A stretch of 27,673 nucleotides of DNA from Nemertoderma westbladi (GCA_032718475.1 JAUCBJ010006928.1:1-27673); one strand, 5' to 3'. Numbered from the stretch's first letter, positions 9,143 through 19,323 are shown. Translations and numbers: made by a program. The notes: generated by a model not told the origin, from the letters alone.

Positions 9143-9549
9143 GCTTTTTTTGAGCTTTTTTTCAAGCTTGATATGTCTTTTCTAACGTTCAGTTAAAATT
9201 ATGATGTAATTAGCAAGTCGTTAGACTTGATTGCTGTAAGAATTGATAGCGGGATACTTACTGTAAAATCTCAGGATATATAACACTGACTGACTGACTG
9301 ATAATTATCCAGGTTCAGGCACTTCCTGCCTGGCGATTTTGATGACATTTTGCAAGTACATTGCTTTGGTGGTTCATAATCGCGTTACAAAATTTGTGTG
9401 GTATTCGATATCATATTTAGTTTTTTGACATTATTTTGTCGCGAAATTAAAAGCAATGGTAAAATAACAGCTGGTGTTCATGATGAAATATGGCTTAATA
9501 ATGACAGAATTATACACAGTCATAGTACTACTACTAGTATCGGCATGCT
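9143..9549. other. No gene recognised
   Basis: Short AT-rich spacer between two LINE remnants. It includes tandem GAGCTTTTTTT motifs near 9140-9165 and a CTGACTGACTGACTGATA run near 9287. The open frames seen here have no recognisable protein character. Confidence 0.5.
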
Positions 9550-9605
9550 GCATTGCAGCTGCATTTTTAAAAATGCTGTGCCGGCTTGTTGACAAAATTG
9601 CGCCG

Positions 9606-10183
9606 TCACAACTCCCTATCACCCATGACATTTGCTAGATCATCCGCATCTTCAAGGCCAGTGTCCTTTAAGATGCGTCTCAAGAAAGTCATGGGCTGTC
9701 CACCATGCTCATTCACTCCATGAGGCTGCCAAAGTACAGGATTATGCACTGGCTGGTCCTCACGGCGAAAGCAATGTCCTGTAAAGCGCAGGCGATTTTG
9801 TTCTAGTGTCAAGCTTGGGGGAACCAATGAGACACCTCCAATGTTATATAGTGTCTGGTTGGAGATGTGTGCATTGTACTTGACACAATGAACCCGGCGT
9901 AGCATTCTTGTGAATGTGCCATCCAGAGATTTGGTGTCCTCAGCAGTTGAGCCCAGCATGGACTCCCATAGAGGAGTACTGGAACTACTGCTGCTCTAAA
10001 TAATCGGACCTTAAGTTTCCGATTAATTCTCGGTGACTTCCAAATCCTGGAGAGCCTATTCAAGGCTGCCCATGCCTTTCCCTTACGTATTCGAAGGTCC
10101 TCACTTGACTTCCAGATCCATGATCCCAGGTAATAGAAGTCGTCCACATGCTCAAGCATACCATCCTTTGAGCTTATGCTCAT
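9606..10183 (-). pseudogene. LINE protein C-terminal region (thumb and tail)
   Basis: The first frame (10183-9809) begins MSISSKDGMLEHVDDFYYLG and continues GSWIWKSSEDLRIRKGKAW, AALNRLSRIWKS and VRLFRAAVVPVLLYGSPCW. This is the typical VD.F.YLGS...D...R...A......(L/I)W and VLLYG..CW region. A frameshift leads into the second frame (9959-9606): LDGTFTRMLRRVHCVKYNAH, then LEQNRLRFTGHCFRREDQPV and DDLANVMGDREL. Related proteins have Trp after DRE(x), and here the codon is TGA. Downstream bases still read RRNFVNKPA in frame, so the terminal TGA may itself be a Trp-to-stop mutation. Confidence 0.88.
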
Positions 10184-10222
10184 CCGTTCGAAGACTTGCC
10201 GAGGACTTTCAAAGTTAACTGT

Positions 10223-10562
10223 CTAAATTTTGGTCTTTCTAGAGTTAATAAAAAGACCAACACTAGATGCAGCATGTTCTAATGAGCTGAGAAGCCGTTG
10301 GGCTCCCTCTAGTGATTCTGAGAGTACTCCTAAGTCATCAGCAAAGTCTAGATCAGTTAGGTACTTGGCAGGATTTCCTCGACTTCTGGAGCCAGTAGGT
10401 GGAGTTATCATCACCCATCACCATTATATCATTATGATGATCTAAGGACATGCGTAGAACACAGTCAACCACAATTATGAACAATAATGGTGCAAGTGTG
10501 TCTCCCTGGAGGACGCCCCATAACACTTCAAATGGTTCTGTGTCACCGTCAACAGTAGACAC
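10223..10562 (-). pseudogene. LINE reverse transcriptase, palm with FADD active site
   Basis: Two overlapping frames supply the palm. The first (10562-10353) has STVDGDTEPFEVLWGVLQGD, then TLAPLLFIIVVDCVLRMSL, the conserved GV.QGD.L.P.LF motif. The second (10414-10223) has SRGNPAKYLTDLDFADDLG, with the catalytic FADD at residues 24-27 (about 10345-10334), then AQRLLSSLEHAASSVGLFIN and SRKTK. The catalytic aspartates are intact, but the two halves need a frameshift between about 10360 and 10420 to join. Confidence 0.92.
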
Positions 10563-10611
10563 AAATGTTGTCGAACCATCGTATACTGATCTGATTGCTG
10601 CATTAATTTCA

Positions 10612-10836
10612 TCAAGAATCGAGAGACTGAATCAAAGGCCTTGAAGAAGTCAACAAAGATAACAGCCAGATGCCTGTCTTTTTTTTTGATAACTCTTCAA
10701 TTATCCTTCTAAGTGCCAAAATGGGCTCCATGGTCCCACGACCTTTACGGAACCCATTCTGATTTCCACGGAGCAGTCTCTCAATGGGATCCCTGATGCG
10801 ATTTAATAGAATTCTATTGTATAGCTTTTGCAGCAA
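10612..10836 (-). pseudogene. LINE reverse transcriptase, fingers
   Basis: The frame reads LQKLYNRILLNRIRDPIERLL, then NQNGFRKGRGTMEPILALRR and IIEELSKKK. NQNGFR.GR.T..QI.ALRR is the conserved fingers motif of RTE-like reverse transcriptases. The last part (GIWLLSLLTSSRPLIQSLDS) is out of frame with the palm: the alternative frame over the same DNA reads IFVDFFKAFDSVSR-like residues with the first catalytic Asp. This indicates a frameshift at the TTTTTTT run near 10680. Confidence 0.88.
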
Positions 10837-10917
10837 TCGAGATCAATGAGATTTCCCGAAAAGAACCATAGAGTGTTAGGTTGCCCTTCTTGGGAACTGG
10901 CACCAACTTATTTGTTT

Positions 10918-11265
10918 TCATTTCTTGTGGGACTCTTGTTGTTCGGGGTACATGTCTACTATGATGGGATAGATGAGCTTTAAACACTCAGGTATTTTAA
11001 AGACCTCAGGGGGAACACCATCTACTCCACTGGCACGATTGGTCTTAATGCTCTTTGCAGCAGCCTTCACTTCTGCAAAGGAGATATCACCAATGGGAAT
11101 ATCTGGGAGTACAGACTCAGACACTTTTACTTCTATAAAGTTATCAGGCAATACCCTGTCATTATTGAGGAGCTTTTCAAAGTGGGCCTTCCAACCATTG
11201 AGCCGATCGGCTGGTGATTTAGCCTTAACCTTGGTGGTTGGTTGGCTTTTCCGCCCAGTAATCAA
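10918..11265 (-). pseudogene. LINE reverse transcriptase, N-terminal part
   Basis: The frame reads GWKAHFEKLLNN (normally W..HF..LL), then DISFAEVKAAAKSIKTNRAS. It continues GVDGVPPEVFKIPECLKLIYPI, matching the E...AI..LK..K..G.D.IP.E.(L/W)K motif at the start of LINE reverse transcriptases. The frame ends in QQESHKK. After it, sequence such as PKKGNLTLYGS appears in another frame near 10880, consistent with the normal 'P..K.GD...NYR' continuation broken by an indel. Confidence 0.88.
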
Positions 11266-11723
11266 TTTGATCGATTTCCATGCCTGGGATGATTGCCTGC
11301 TGTCGTCAGTATCATTGATGGCATCAACCTGTTGTTTATTAGCTCCTGTAGATTAACAGAGTACTGCCTGTTCAGGGACCTAGCACTTAACTGCATTCTT
11401 GGCCGCTGTAGTCTGTTTGAGTCGGGACTCTTTCTGCACCTTATGAAGGTCATTTCGGCACTTCTGAATTTTGTTGTCAGTCCAGGGGGCCCTTTACCTG
11501 CTTCGAGGGTATACAGGACCTTTTTCTGCAGCTGCTAACAAAACTGCTTCTGTGAAGGCAGTATAGCCCTCACAGTGATCTGCCGCCTCAGAGGCAAGAA
11601 CCTCATACCTGTTGCTCAGCTGTAGTGTGAAGCTGGATCACACACTTGGCTGTTACAACAGAGAGGACCAGTCATGCCACGGCAAGGTAGATTTCGTTGT
11701 TCTGCTAGCACGCAGACTAAGTC
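11262..11723 (-). pseudogene. Decayed linker of the LINE protein
   Basis: Between the endonuclease and reverse transcriptase, different frames give linker-like pieces: RYEVLASEAADHCEGYTAF, then AEKGPVY, APWTDNKIQKCRNDL and KESRLKQTTAAKNAV. Stops and shifts separate them. The basic, helical composition fits the connector of LINE proteins. Several indels are needed to link the pieces, so this is one of the most eroded parts of the copy. Confidence 0.65.
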
Positions 11724-12659
11724 TTACATTAAGCGGTGATCACTGGAGAAGGGTCGAAGTGTAAATGCATTACAATCTTGTATAGAGCTCCTGTATTTCC
11801 TTCGAAACAGAATATGGTCTATCTGGAACTTGAGACCACTGGGTCCACTATGAGTCCATAGCTTTCCAGTTCGCTTTTTGATTTGGGTTCCAGCCGAAAA
11901 CAATCCATTTCCAGAGATAAAATCCTGAAGATGGACTGAGTTTCGGTTAACACTATTGCTATAGACCCCGGGCGATGTAGGTGATTGATGCAGACTTGCA
12001 TTAAAGTCTCCCAGGAATGTTAAGAATGCATCCTGATCCACTCCATCAGTAGCTGCTTGTAGATTGTGGTAGAAATTATCCACCTCCTCTACAGGGGCAA
12101 CACTAGTTGGAGAGTAGCACACAATCAGAACCACCTTAGGAAACTTCTTAGCCAGTCTTCCAGAACATGAGATGTGACAACGGATGATGCGGTTAGAGAT
12201 TTGGTCTATTTTGTCCAATGCTGCATGTGCAGTTGGATTCATCAATAGACCAATTCCACCATTGCCACTATCATCTGCTGACGCGAGGGCGAGTCGACAA
12301 CCGCCCCCCATGTCCTTAATCAGAACCTCATCAGTCTGTCCAGTCTGCATTCGGTGCTCTTGAACACCCACTGCGCTAAGAGAAAGCTTATCTGCCAAGG
12401 CAGTCAGCTCACCTTGTCGCATTGGGGACCCGAGTGTTCGGGTGTTTACTGAGGCTAGTCTAGTGACTTGCCTCAGATTCACCAATGGCTTTGTTGGTCG
12501 GGGTGGAACATGAGAGTAGCCTCCAACTCCAGAATCCCTCTCCCCCTCACAATCTGGCCTCCCTGGTGACCCAGGGTTTGGGCCAGAAAGGTCATTAGGA
12601 AAGGGACTCAAAGAATTGTTGGCTGCTCTCTCTCCAGTAGGGGGTGAGACAGGCAGCAA
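11724..12659 (-). pseudogene. LINE apurinic-type endonuclease domain (intact motifs)
   Basis: A 311-codon frame. Residues 1-60 are Pro/Gly/Ser-rich and hydrophilic. From about residue 68 the EEP endonuclease fold is clear: ASVNTRTLG (Asn72), GVQEHRM (Glu101), GNGGIGLLMNP (134-142), VCYSPTS (180-186) and FLGDFNAS (Asp218, Asn220). The fold ends with GKLWTHSGPSGLKFQIDHIL (Asp281) and SSDHRL (Asp307-His308). All main catalytic positions of the family look present. In LINEs this enzyme nicks genomic DNA to prime reverse transcription. A stop follows SDHRLM. Downstream the frame is lost in several steps before the reverse transcriptase resumes, so the domain is cut off from its partner. The chosen ATG is only the first in frame. 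Confidence 0.9.
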
Positions 12660-13215
12660 GTCAGGAGATAACTGATATGATACCTGTGAGGCCGATTGTG
12701 TCCGGTAATTCCAATGGCCTCTAGTGGCCGGACCTCCGCATTACTAATGTAATCCTTAGTGGGGGTTGGGGGGTGCTTTTTTGTCGAGTGAGCTCTCGGG
12801 GCAAATACCACACCCTGGTTTGCCATTCCACAGGGTGGGTGTCGCAATGGAGTCAGATGAGGCCCATCACCCATATCTACTCTCGCGCACATGACCCACC
12901 ATTGGCTGTGCAGCTCATCTGCTGGGTCATGCCCTGAACCCCTGCTGCCAGGTGCAGGTCGCAGTGAAGTGCACTCAGAGTGGACATGAGAACACTCTAC
13001 TCCTGACCAGACCATCACCATCTGCCTGGCCAGGCCATATACCCGTGCAGCCAAGTATATGGGTCCTTAATCCAGGACCAAGGGCGTCCTTATCCCAGAA
13101 CGAAGGGGGTCCTAGCTACAGGACCAAATTTGCCCTAGTAAGAGGGTCTATGCAGCTACAGGTGGCACCTCCTTTATGCTGCATGGAGGTGGCAAGTTTT
13201 CTTGATCAATGACCT
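12660..13215 (-). other. LINE 5' region with a 148-codon open frame of unknown status
   Basis: This GC-richer stretch lies upstream of the endonuclease. A minus-strand frame (13054-12608) is open for 148 codons and overlaps the endonuclease start in another frame. Its predicted peptide is rich in Pro, His, Arg and Cys without a recognisable zinc-finger spacing. It is most likely the 5' untranslated or leader part of the element. The drop to AT-rich sequence near 13215 is taken as the 5' boundary. Confidence 0.45.
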
Positions 13216-15509
13216 AGAATACCTGACCTCACCTCACCTAGTACAGTGAACTTAGACAGTTAACTGCAAAGTGTCACTTTACGCACAATTAAGTAAATAG
13301 TCCAGCGTGAAGTAGAACAGTTTATCGTGAAAAATCACAACTTTATAATAAATTCACGCTACAAATTGGGTAACTGTTCCTTCCGTATGCCAATACACCT
13401 TTTAAACATAAATCATTGTAACGTTCTAATCTAATCATGTAGAGTTCAAGAATACCATATAAATGATATTTAACTATCCCTGGACATAAATAAAATAAAA
13501 TATATTGTCTGAATGTTATAGAACATATAGCTAGAAAATATTTTTTTTATTATACATACCATACTGTACATACAATTAACATTTAATGTTCTATAACATA
13601 CATATCTTGCATTATAACAATATACATATCTTGCATTATAACATACATATCTTGCATTAAAAAAATATAATGTTTTTCTATGGGAGCTAGAATTTTTAAT
13701 ATAGCTTGTACTTTAAAAAAAATTTACTAACTATATTTAAGCATAAAATATTATAATAATACATTAAAAAAATTACACGTTTGAATTGAAGCATTAAATA
13801 TGACGGACAAAATATGACGGACAATATCATGGGCAATATAGGTGGACAAATTCGTATGTAATTAAAAGGCCACTTAAGTATCATGTAATTCTGCATACTC
13901 ATTATATAAAAGAAAATAAAAATAAATAGAGTGCACAGATAAAATTTAAGATAGGCCTACAGTATAAAAAAATAAATTAAATGTAAAAATGTAGGGTGAG
14001 TGAGGGAGACTTGAACCCCAAAAGTTATAATCGCTCTAAAGAACAGATAAATTAATTTTTAAATGCCGTTTTAACTTTTTCACATTACATTTATGATTGC
14101 TATCATTATGTGAGAGTTTGAGAATTTCAACTCTTAAACTTTTTTAATTAAACCAATTATTCGTATTTTCGAAAAAGCGTCATGTCTCCCACACTGGGGG
14201 GAGACATGACACCTAGGGTTGGAGACTTGAACCGCACCTCGCATACTTGTAAATTCGTTCAAAAATGCAGAAGAAGTGTAATAATTACATGTTCAACATG
14301 TCTATTTTCTAGTAGAGCAAAAAAATTTCAAAAAATGCGATTGTTAAATTATTAACCAAAATTTTATATAAATTTAGGTGGTCGTTCACATGGTTCTCCC
14401 AACAAGAACTGAATAAATAGGCTGGCTACTCATTAAGTTTACTAATCAGGATCTCCAGGAGAGGTATTGTAATCACATCATAATGAAATTGTGACACTTC
14501 TTTCTATCTCTATGGGTCGTAAATCGCAGTTTTAAGGTATTCTCTAATAATGTAGAGAATTTAGTTACCGAGAACATGAGGCTATATACGCGCTTCGTGT
14601 ATTAATAGTGCAATTTCTGAGAATTTACATGTTCATGGTTGGCTATCTGAACTACAGTAAGTTGGATCTAAAGTAGTCTGTAGCAGCACATTGCTCCCAC
14701 GCAATACGAACCTATTCATATGGTTCATTATAAATTCTTCCACTCTGTGCCATTTAATTCTTCATTAATAAAGTAATCCGACCCAAAACGAATATTATAA
14801 AATGATAATTTACCCAAACTGTTGTAAATTCAGTCGTTTTAACCACCACGAAATAATAAAATTATATTAATTATGTCAACAGCTAATTTTGCAATTAAAG
14901 CGTAAAAATGCTTAGTAATAATGTAGTAATGAAATTTTAGACAGGGGGGGGGGGGGGCTAACAATCAAGGGAAAGGAGCAGGTTACAGTGGCACGTTATT
15001 CTAACCAAAACGCTAATTAAATTAAAAATAAATTTCAACTTAAATAGAACAGTTTGCAGTTTTACTTTGGGAGTATTCAGCTGTTATTTTGGGAGTATTT
15101 ACAAAGTTATTTGCGTCTATTTTCCTCTGGAGATGGATTAATTTGTATTGCGTCGACAGCCCCCCCTACCCCATCTGTGATATTTTCATGTTAATGATAT
15201 AATATAATAATATTGTGGGGGATGTAAATGCCACATATAAATAACTAACGTACTAGTGAGCTATTTTATTATTGTTAAACATTGTTGTGTTTTATATATT
15301 CTACAGTAGAATACGTAATACTCAAGGAAACGAGTTAAGTGTCCGAACGATAGGTAAGCCATCGAGTGGACGCTACATCACTCCCCCCAGTGAGGGCACG
15401 AAAGTTTATTTTCATTGATGTGTTATAGTTGTTGGGGCCAAAAATACCCCCATCAAAAGATAGAAAAAAAAAATTACGGCAAAGAATATACCAATTTTAT
15501 TGAATTTGG
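13216..15509. other. Gene-poor AT-rich region with short repeats and hairpins
   Basis: No coding frame is recognisable. CATATCTTGCATT repeats three times at 13600-13658. ATGTTATAGAACAT near 13515 is mirrored by ATGTTCTATAACAT near 13587. GGAGACTTGAACC occurs at about 14008 and 14221, and a 12-bp perfect hairpin lies at 14179-14210. There is a 14-G tract at 14944-14957. The rest is featureless by eye. Confidence 0.55.
14179..14210. repeat. Perfect 12-bp hairpin
   Basis: GTCATGTCTCCC (14179-14190) is the exact reverse complement of GGGAGACATGAC (14199-14210), with an 8-base loop. Related GGAGACTTGAACC strings flank it at about 14008 and 14221. Confidence 0.85.
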
Positions 15510-15722
15510 AGCACCAGAACCGAAGTTAGAGCGAATTTAGTCAAAAATTAAAAATATTTTTTTTTTGCAAAAAATTAAGAATGGTCAGGTCAATATTGGA
15601 TTTCGAACCCGCGAACTTAGGTTTCATTAACGTGATTGATAACCACTAGACTATGTGACCAAGTGAATTTGAAATTTTCAAGTGTCTATTTTTAAACATC
15701 AATAACTTCGGTTCTACTGGGC
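15510..15722. repeat. Inverted repeat flanking the tRNA-like sequence
   Basis: CCAGAACCGAAGTTA at about 15513 is mirrored by TAACTTCGGTTCTACTGG at about 15704-15721 (a two-base insertion in the right arm). The arms bracket the tRNA-like segment roughly symmetrically. Confidence 0.6.
15588..15660 (-). ncRNA. tRNA-like sequence (probable tRNA pseudogene or SINE head)
   Basis: Read on the minus strand, a 73-base segment begins GGTCA and ends TGACC, so five acceptor base pairs form. It contains TAGTCTAGTGGTTATC, an A-box/D-arm string like those of Val, Asp and Glu tRNAs. At the right distance it has GCGGGTTCGAAATCC, very close to the B-box consensus GGTTCGANTCC. The length is that of a tRNA, but the anticodon stem does not pair and the T-stem is weak, so a working tRNA is unlikely. 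A tRNA-derived retroposon or a decayed tRNA gene is the best reading. Confidence 0.55.
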
Positions 15723-16952
15723 CGTTTGATCTGAAACTTTTTTCATTGGATAGATTGTAGTGTGTGAAATAGGATACAACTTGGGAAAAGACGCATGTGC
15801 ACTTAGTGCAAAGTGCACTTAAAAAGTGCCCATTTTTTCTATATTTCAAACACTATTATTTCCAGTTCTATTCATCGTAGAATGTAATTTTTTGGATTAA
15901 AATGTAGTTTGGAGTGATTTCTAACTATAATCGTAACATTTGTTTAACTTTTTATGTCTATAAAGTGACTTAAAATGTCCATGAATATGGTCCAAAATCG
16001 CAAATGCAAATCGCAAGGGGGAAGTTACAGTGTGCATTCGGGGGAAGTTTGGTGAACTGCATTTATGCAGTGAATCCAAACTTCCCCCTTTGAGATATCA
16101 TATACTTAAGACATGCTAGGGTGACGGGGAAATAATTGTTACTGTCACACTTTGCTTCCATTTATCCTATCCTTTATTATTACCCCAGTCAGATAAGAGA
16201 TAATAAATCAGTAAAAACTAAACTAAACTGTCTTTCATACAATCAAATTTCTAACTAAAGACGGGTGAATGACCATGACCATGGAAATAATTTTAAATAT
16301 AGTTAAATATCAACTCTTTGGGGAGGCTTCCAAACCCGAAAACAATTATTTCGTTACATATAATATAGTAAATAACGTTGTATGTTCTTCTTCCTCTCAT
16401 AATAAAATATAAATGAAATATCTCAGATCGCTATGCCCTGAACATTTCACAACCAAAATGTTTCAGTGTGAAAAGTGTAGGCCTACCACACCCCGCCCAA
16501 ACAGCCGCAAACGCATAGCCAACAAATTTATCAAAAGTTTACATACATGTTGGGTTCATGACGAGATGAGGGAAAATTGATCGCGTAATATAAAGTAAAA
16601 AATTAAGAGACGGGCTGGCTCTCCTCCACTTTCTTACCCAATTGAAATGTTGTTGTTATAATCTAATATTGGGGTGGCTTTCTCTCGTTGAGAATTAACA
16701 GTGAGTCGAGTTACAAGATCAAACGAGTTTGAGGTTTACTTAATCTTCCACTTCTGGTTCGGCACATGGGGGCACTTCGGCATTGAAATACCTATAAATT
16801 TGTATTTTATTTATGTGTTTGTGATACAGTAGTAAAAGGGTAAATAAAGCATCTTGTTTCCGACAATGTCACGTACTGTATGTAGCTTTTTTTTAATAAT
16901 AATAAATAATAATAATAAATACGCCAGTTAAACCCACGAATTGCTGGCTGTT
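15723..16952. other. No gene recognised
   Basis: AT-rich spacer leading to the satellite array. It contains one strong hairpin (16040-16087, listed separately) and an AAT-rich microsatellite at about 16894-16920. No protein-like frame is seen. Confidence 0.5.
16040..16087. repeat. Near-perfect 23-24 bp hairpin with 1-2 base loop
   Basis: GGGGGAAGTTTGG then TGAACTGCAT (16040-16062) is mirrored by ATGCAGTGAAT then CCAAACTTCCCCC (16064-16087). The outer 13 bp pair perfectly, and the inner arm pairs apart from two or three positions. GGGGGAAGTTACAG just upstream (about 16017) is a partial extra copy of the outer arm. The loop is too small for a normal microRNA precursor, so a DNA cruciform or inverted duplication is likelier. 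Confidence 0.75.
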
Positions 16953-17311
16953 AAATTTCTACTAATACCGCGTACTGACCCTCTCCCACTAAATTGCTAC
17001 TAATACCGCGTACTGACCCTCTCCCACTAAATTTCCACTAATACCGCGTACTGACCCTCTCCCACTAAATTTCTACTAATACCGCGTACTGACCCTCTCC
17101 CACTAAATTTCTACTAATACCGCGTACTGACCCTCTCCCACTAAATTGCTACTAATACCGCGTACTGACCCTCTCCCACTAAATTTCTACTAATACCGCG
17201 TACTGACCCTCCCCCACTAAATTTCTACTAATACCGCGTACTGACCCTCTCCCACTAAATTTCTACTAATACCGCGTACTGACCCTCTCCCACTAAATTT
17301 CTACTAATACC
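16953..17311. repeat. 38-bp satellite array, left part
   Basis: About nine and a half head-to-tail copies of a 38-bp unit (CCGCGTACTGACCCTCTCCC followed by ACTAAATTTCTACTAATA). Variants are AAATTGCTAC at 16996 and 17148 (four units apart) and one C-for-T change near 17210. The array breaks off exactly after ...CTAATACC, where the inverted-repeat element starts, and resumes in phase at 19324. Confidence 0.97.
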
Positions 17312-19323
17312 GGCTCATTCCAAAGTAAAGTACGGGACATTCGTACACAATTTTGAACTTTGATTGCCTGTACGATGTTATCCACAGCACATATGTGCAC
17401 AAAATTGTGCTTGGATTAAACTTTCGAATATCAGCTTTGATTTCGCGAAGCTTATGGCGGGACTTAGTCACTTTTGAGAAAACGCCAGCTTGTCCAATTA
17501 AGGTAAAGTACGGATTCGTACGAAATGGTATTTTTTAATTTTTGATTTCAATTCTAAAATTTAGCGAATTGTGCGCAGGTACGGTGTTGAGTTGATGTTT
17601 AGGATAAAGCTGTATTATTAAGCTTAAATAAAAATATAAATATCAGACGAATTGCTGCATTGCTAATTTTTTACAGTGTGGTTTGTGTGGTAAAGTATGG
17701 GACATTGCTAAGTAAAGTACGGGACCTGTACGAATTTTATGGCCAAAATGGTCTCCTACACTTAACCTAACAGTAATTTCTGGATAATTAGTGATAATAA
17801 TGTGCAACTAAGTATTTCCAACCAAGATATGGATACAAAATGCGGGGCGGCCCACAAATTGACCCGAAGTCTTAGCATATGGGTGCCCTTAGGAGTTGTA
17901 TGTCATCTGTCTAATTTTTGATCGCTAATACTGTATATCTCGGTCATTTTTAGATGAAATTATACCAAACCTGGTACGTATGAAGTCTGTCAAAAGTTTG
18001 GAAAGAATCTGAAGTTTAAGGAATCAAAGGTCACATATCAGACAGTCTGTCTGTTGGTACCGATAGTTTCAAAATTTTGATAAAAACCGAAATAAGTCCG
18101 CCAATCATTGATGAAATATAACCAAACTTGGTATGTAGTCTGTAAAAAGTTTAGAATTTCTTTCCATTTTTCTGAAAATGTATCAATTACTGTACTTACC
18201 GATCTTCATATCTGCTAAAAAACTAAATTTTTTGAAATTTTTTGTAAAGTACGGGACTTTACATGCATAAACTCAAAGATTAGTTAATTGAGGAATGATT
18301 CTTAGTTCAAATACATACTTCTATGCTTCCCCCTACCATCACCCTAAAGCATTATAACACTCCTGCCCTCCAGGTTTCATATATTACATTAATACAGTGC
18401 ACTAAAATGTAATCGCCATTATAATGGTAAAGTATGGGACAATTTTCAATAGGCCGTTATGATGTTTCTGAGGGAGTAGATTATGAAACTACAGGTAATT
18501 GTTTCTAAGATGACGCAACACAAACGTGCTTTGCATTCCACTGGGTGATTGGGCTTAGTTAGACTACTTCTCTGTGTGTATAAATTAAAAATTTCACTAT
18601 TTTTTGGTAAAGTATGGGACTTTACATGCATAAACCCAAGGATTTCTTGACTGAGGAATGATTCTCAGTTCAAATATAGACTCCTATTCTTACGGCCGAC
18701 TATGACCTTAGAGTATTATATCACTCCTGGCTTCACATATTACATTAATACAGTGCACTAATATAATCGCCATTTTGATGGTAAAGTATGGGACAATTTT
18801 CAATTGGCCGCCATGATATTTCTGAGGGAGTGAAGATGAAACTAATTGTTTTATACGATGACGCAACACAAACGTGCTTTGCATTCCACTGAGTGATTAG
18901 GCTGAGTTACATCTCTGTGAATAAACTAAAAATGTCACTATTTTAGGTAAAGTATGGGACATCACAAGATTAACTTTATCGATTTCATTACAGAGGAATG
19001 AAACACTGGTGAAATTAAATGAAACCAAAAAAATTCGAAAATGGGTTTGTTTTTTATTTGGTACATGCTCAGAAATGTTAATTTATTGGTCATAGGAAGT
19101 GCCTACAGGAAACGAAACTTTTGAACACTTTTATTCACATTTTGTGCAGAGCAGGTGCATAATTTGTAATTCGACTATTTTTGATAAACCACCTGTGTTG
19201 ATACAATTTTTAGCACTGATTTCATGAAGTAGGATAAATTTTGACCTAAAAGAAGTATAAATTCAAAGCTACATCTCATTTTTAGAAATTAGTGGGGAGG
19301 TTGACCTTTTCATGGAATGAGCC
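17312..19323. mobile_element. Non-autonomous TIR transposon inserted in the satellite (2,012 bp, TSD ACC)
   Basis: The left end GGCTCATTCCA (17312-17322) and right end TGGAATGAGCC (19313-19323) are perfect 11-bp inverted repeats. ACC flanks both sides (17309-17311 and 19324-19326). Removing the element and one ACC restores an intact satellite unit (...CTAATACC|GCGTACTG...), which directly demonstrates an insertion with a 3-bp target duplication. No transposase frame exists inside; the longest frames are about 61 codons. Three-base duplications occur in CACTA/EnSpm, PIF/Harbinger and some other cut-and-paste families, but these termini do not let me name one. The interior has nine direct GTAAAGTAYGGGAC motifs and an internal tandem duplication, listed separately. 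Confidence 0.9.
17325..18960 (+). repeat. Nine iterated GTAAAGTAYGGGAC motifs inside the TIR element
   Basis: Same-strand copies start at 17325, 17503 (partial), 17690, 17712, 18244, 18427, 18607, 18781 and 18947. The last five are spaced 183, 180, 174 and 166 bp, which defines a ~180-bp sub-repeat. Alternate sub-repeats are most alike: 18244-18606 resembles 18607-18946 over most of its length (both have ACTTTACATGCATAAAC, GAGGAATGATTCT, AATACAGTGCACTAA and GACGCAACACAAACGTGCTT). The motif is far more conserved than the sequence between copies. Confidence 0.93.

Larger units (their letters stand above)
9550..13215 (-). mobile_element. Nearly full-length degenerate APE-type LINE retrotransposon (RTE-like, clade unresolved)
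   Basis: A minus-strand non-LTR retrotransposon with a GC-richer composition than its AT-rich flanks. It has a ~550-bp 5' region (12660-13215), a complete endonuclease domain (11724-12659), a decayed linker (about 11270-11720), reverse transcriptase (about 10223-11265) and a C-terminal region (9606-10183). The conserved pieces appear in correct order but use at least three frames, with several stops, so the copy is inactive. NQNGFRKGR, GVLQGDTLAP and LDFADD, plus the C-terminal RRLRF.GHC.RR-type motif, mark an RTE-like or related lineage. I could not settle the clade, and no clear target-site duplication was seen. Confidence 0.93.

Noticed and set aside
15588-15660. Functional tRNA gene
   Set aside because: The anticodon stem does not pair and the T-stem is weak despite good box motifs and acceptor ends.
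16040-16087. microRNA precursor
   Set aside because: The loop is only about one or two bases and the total length about 48 nt, too short for a canonical animal pre-miRNA.
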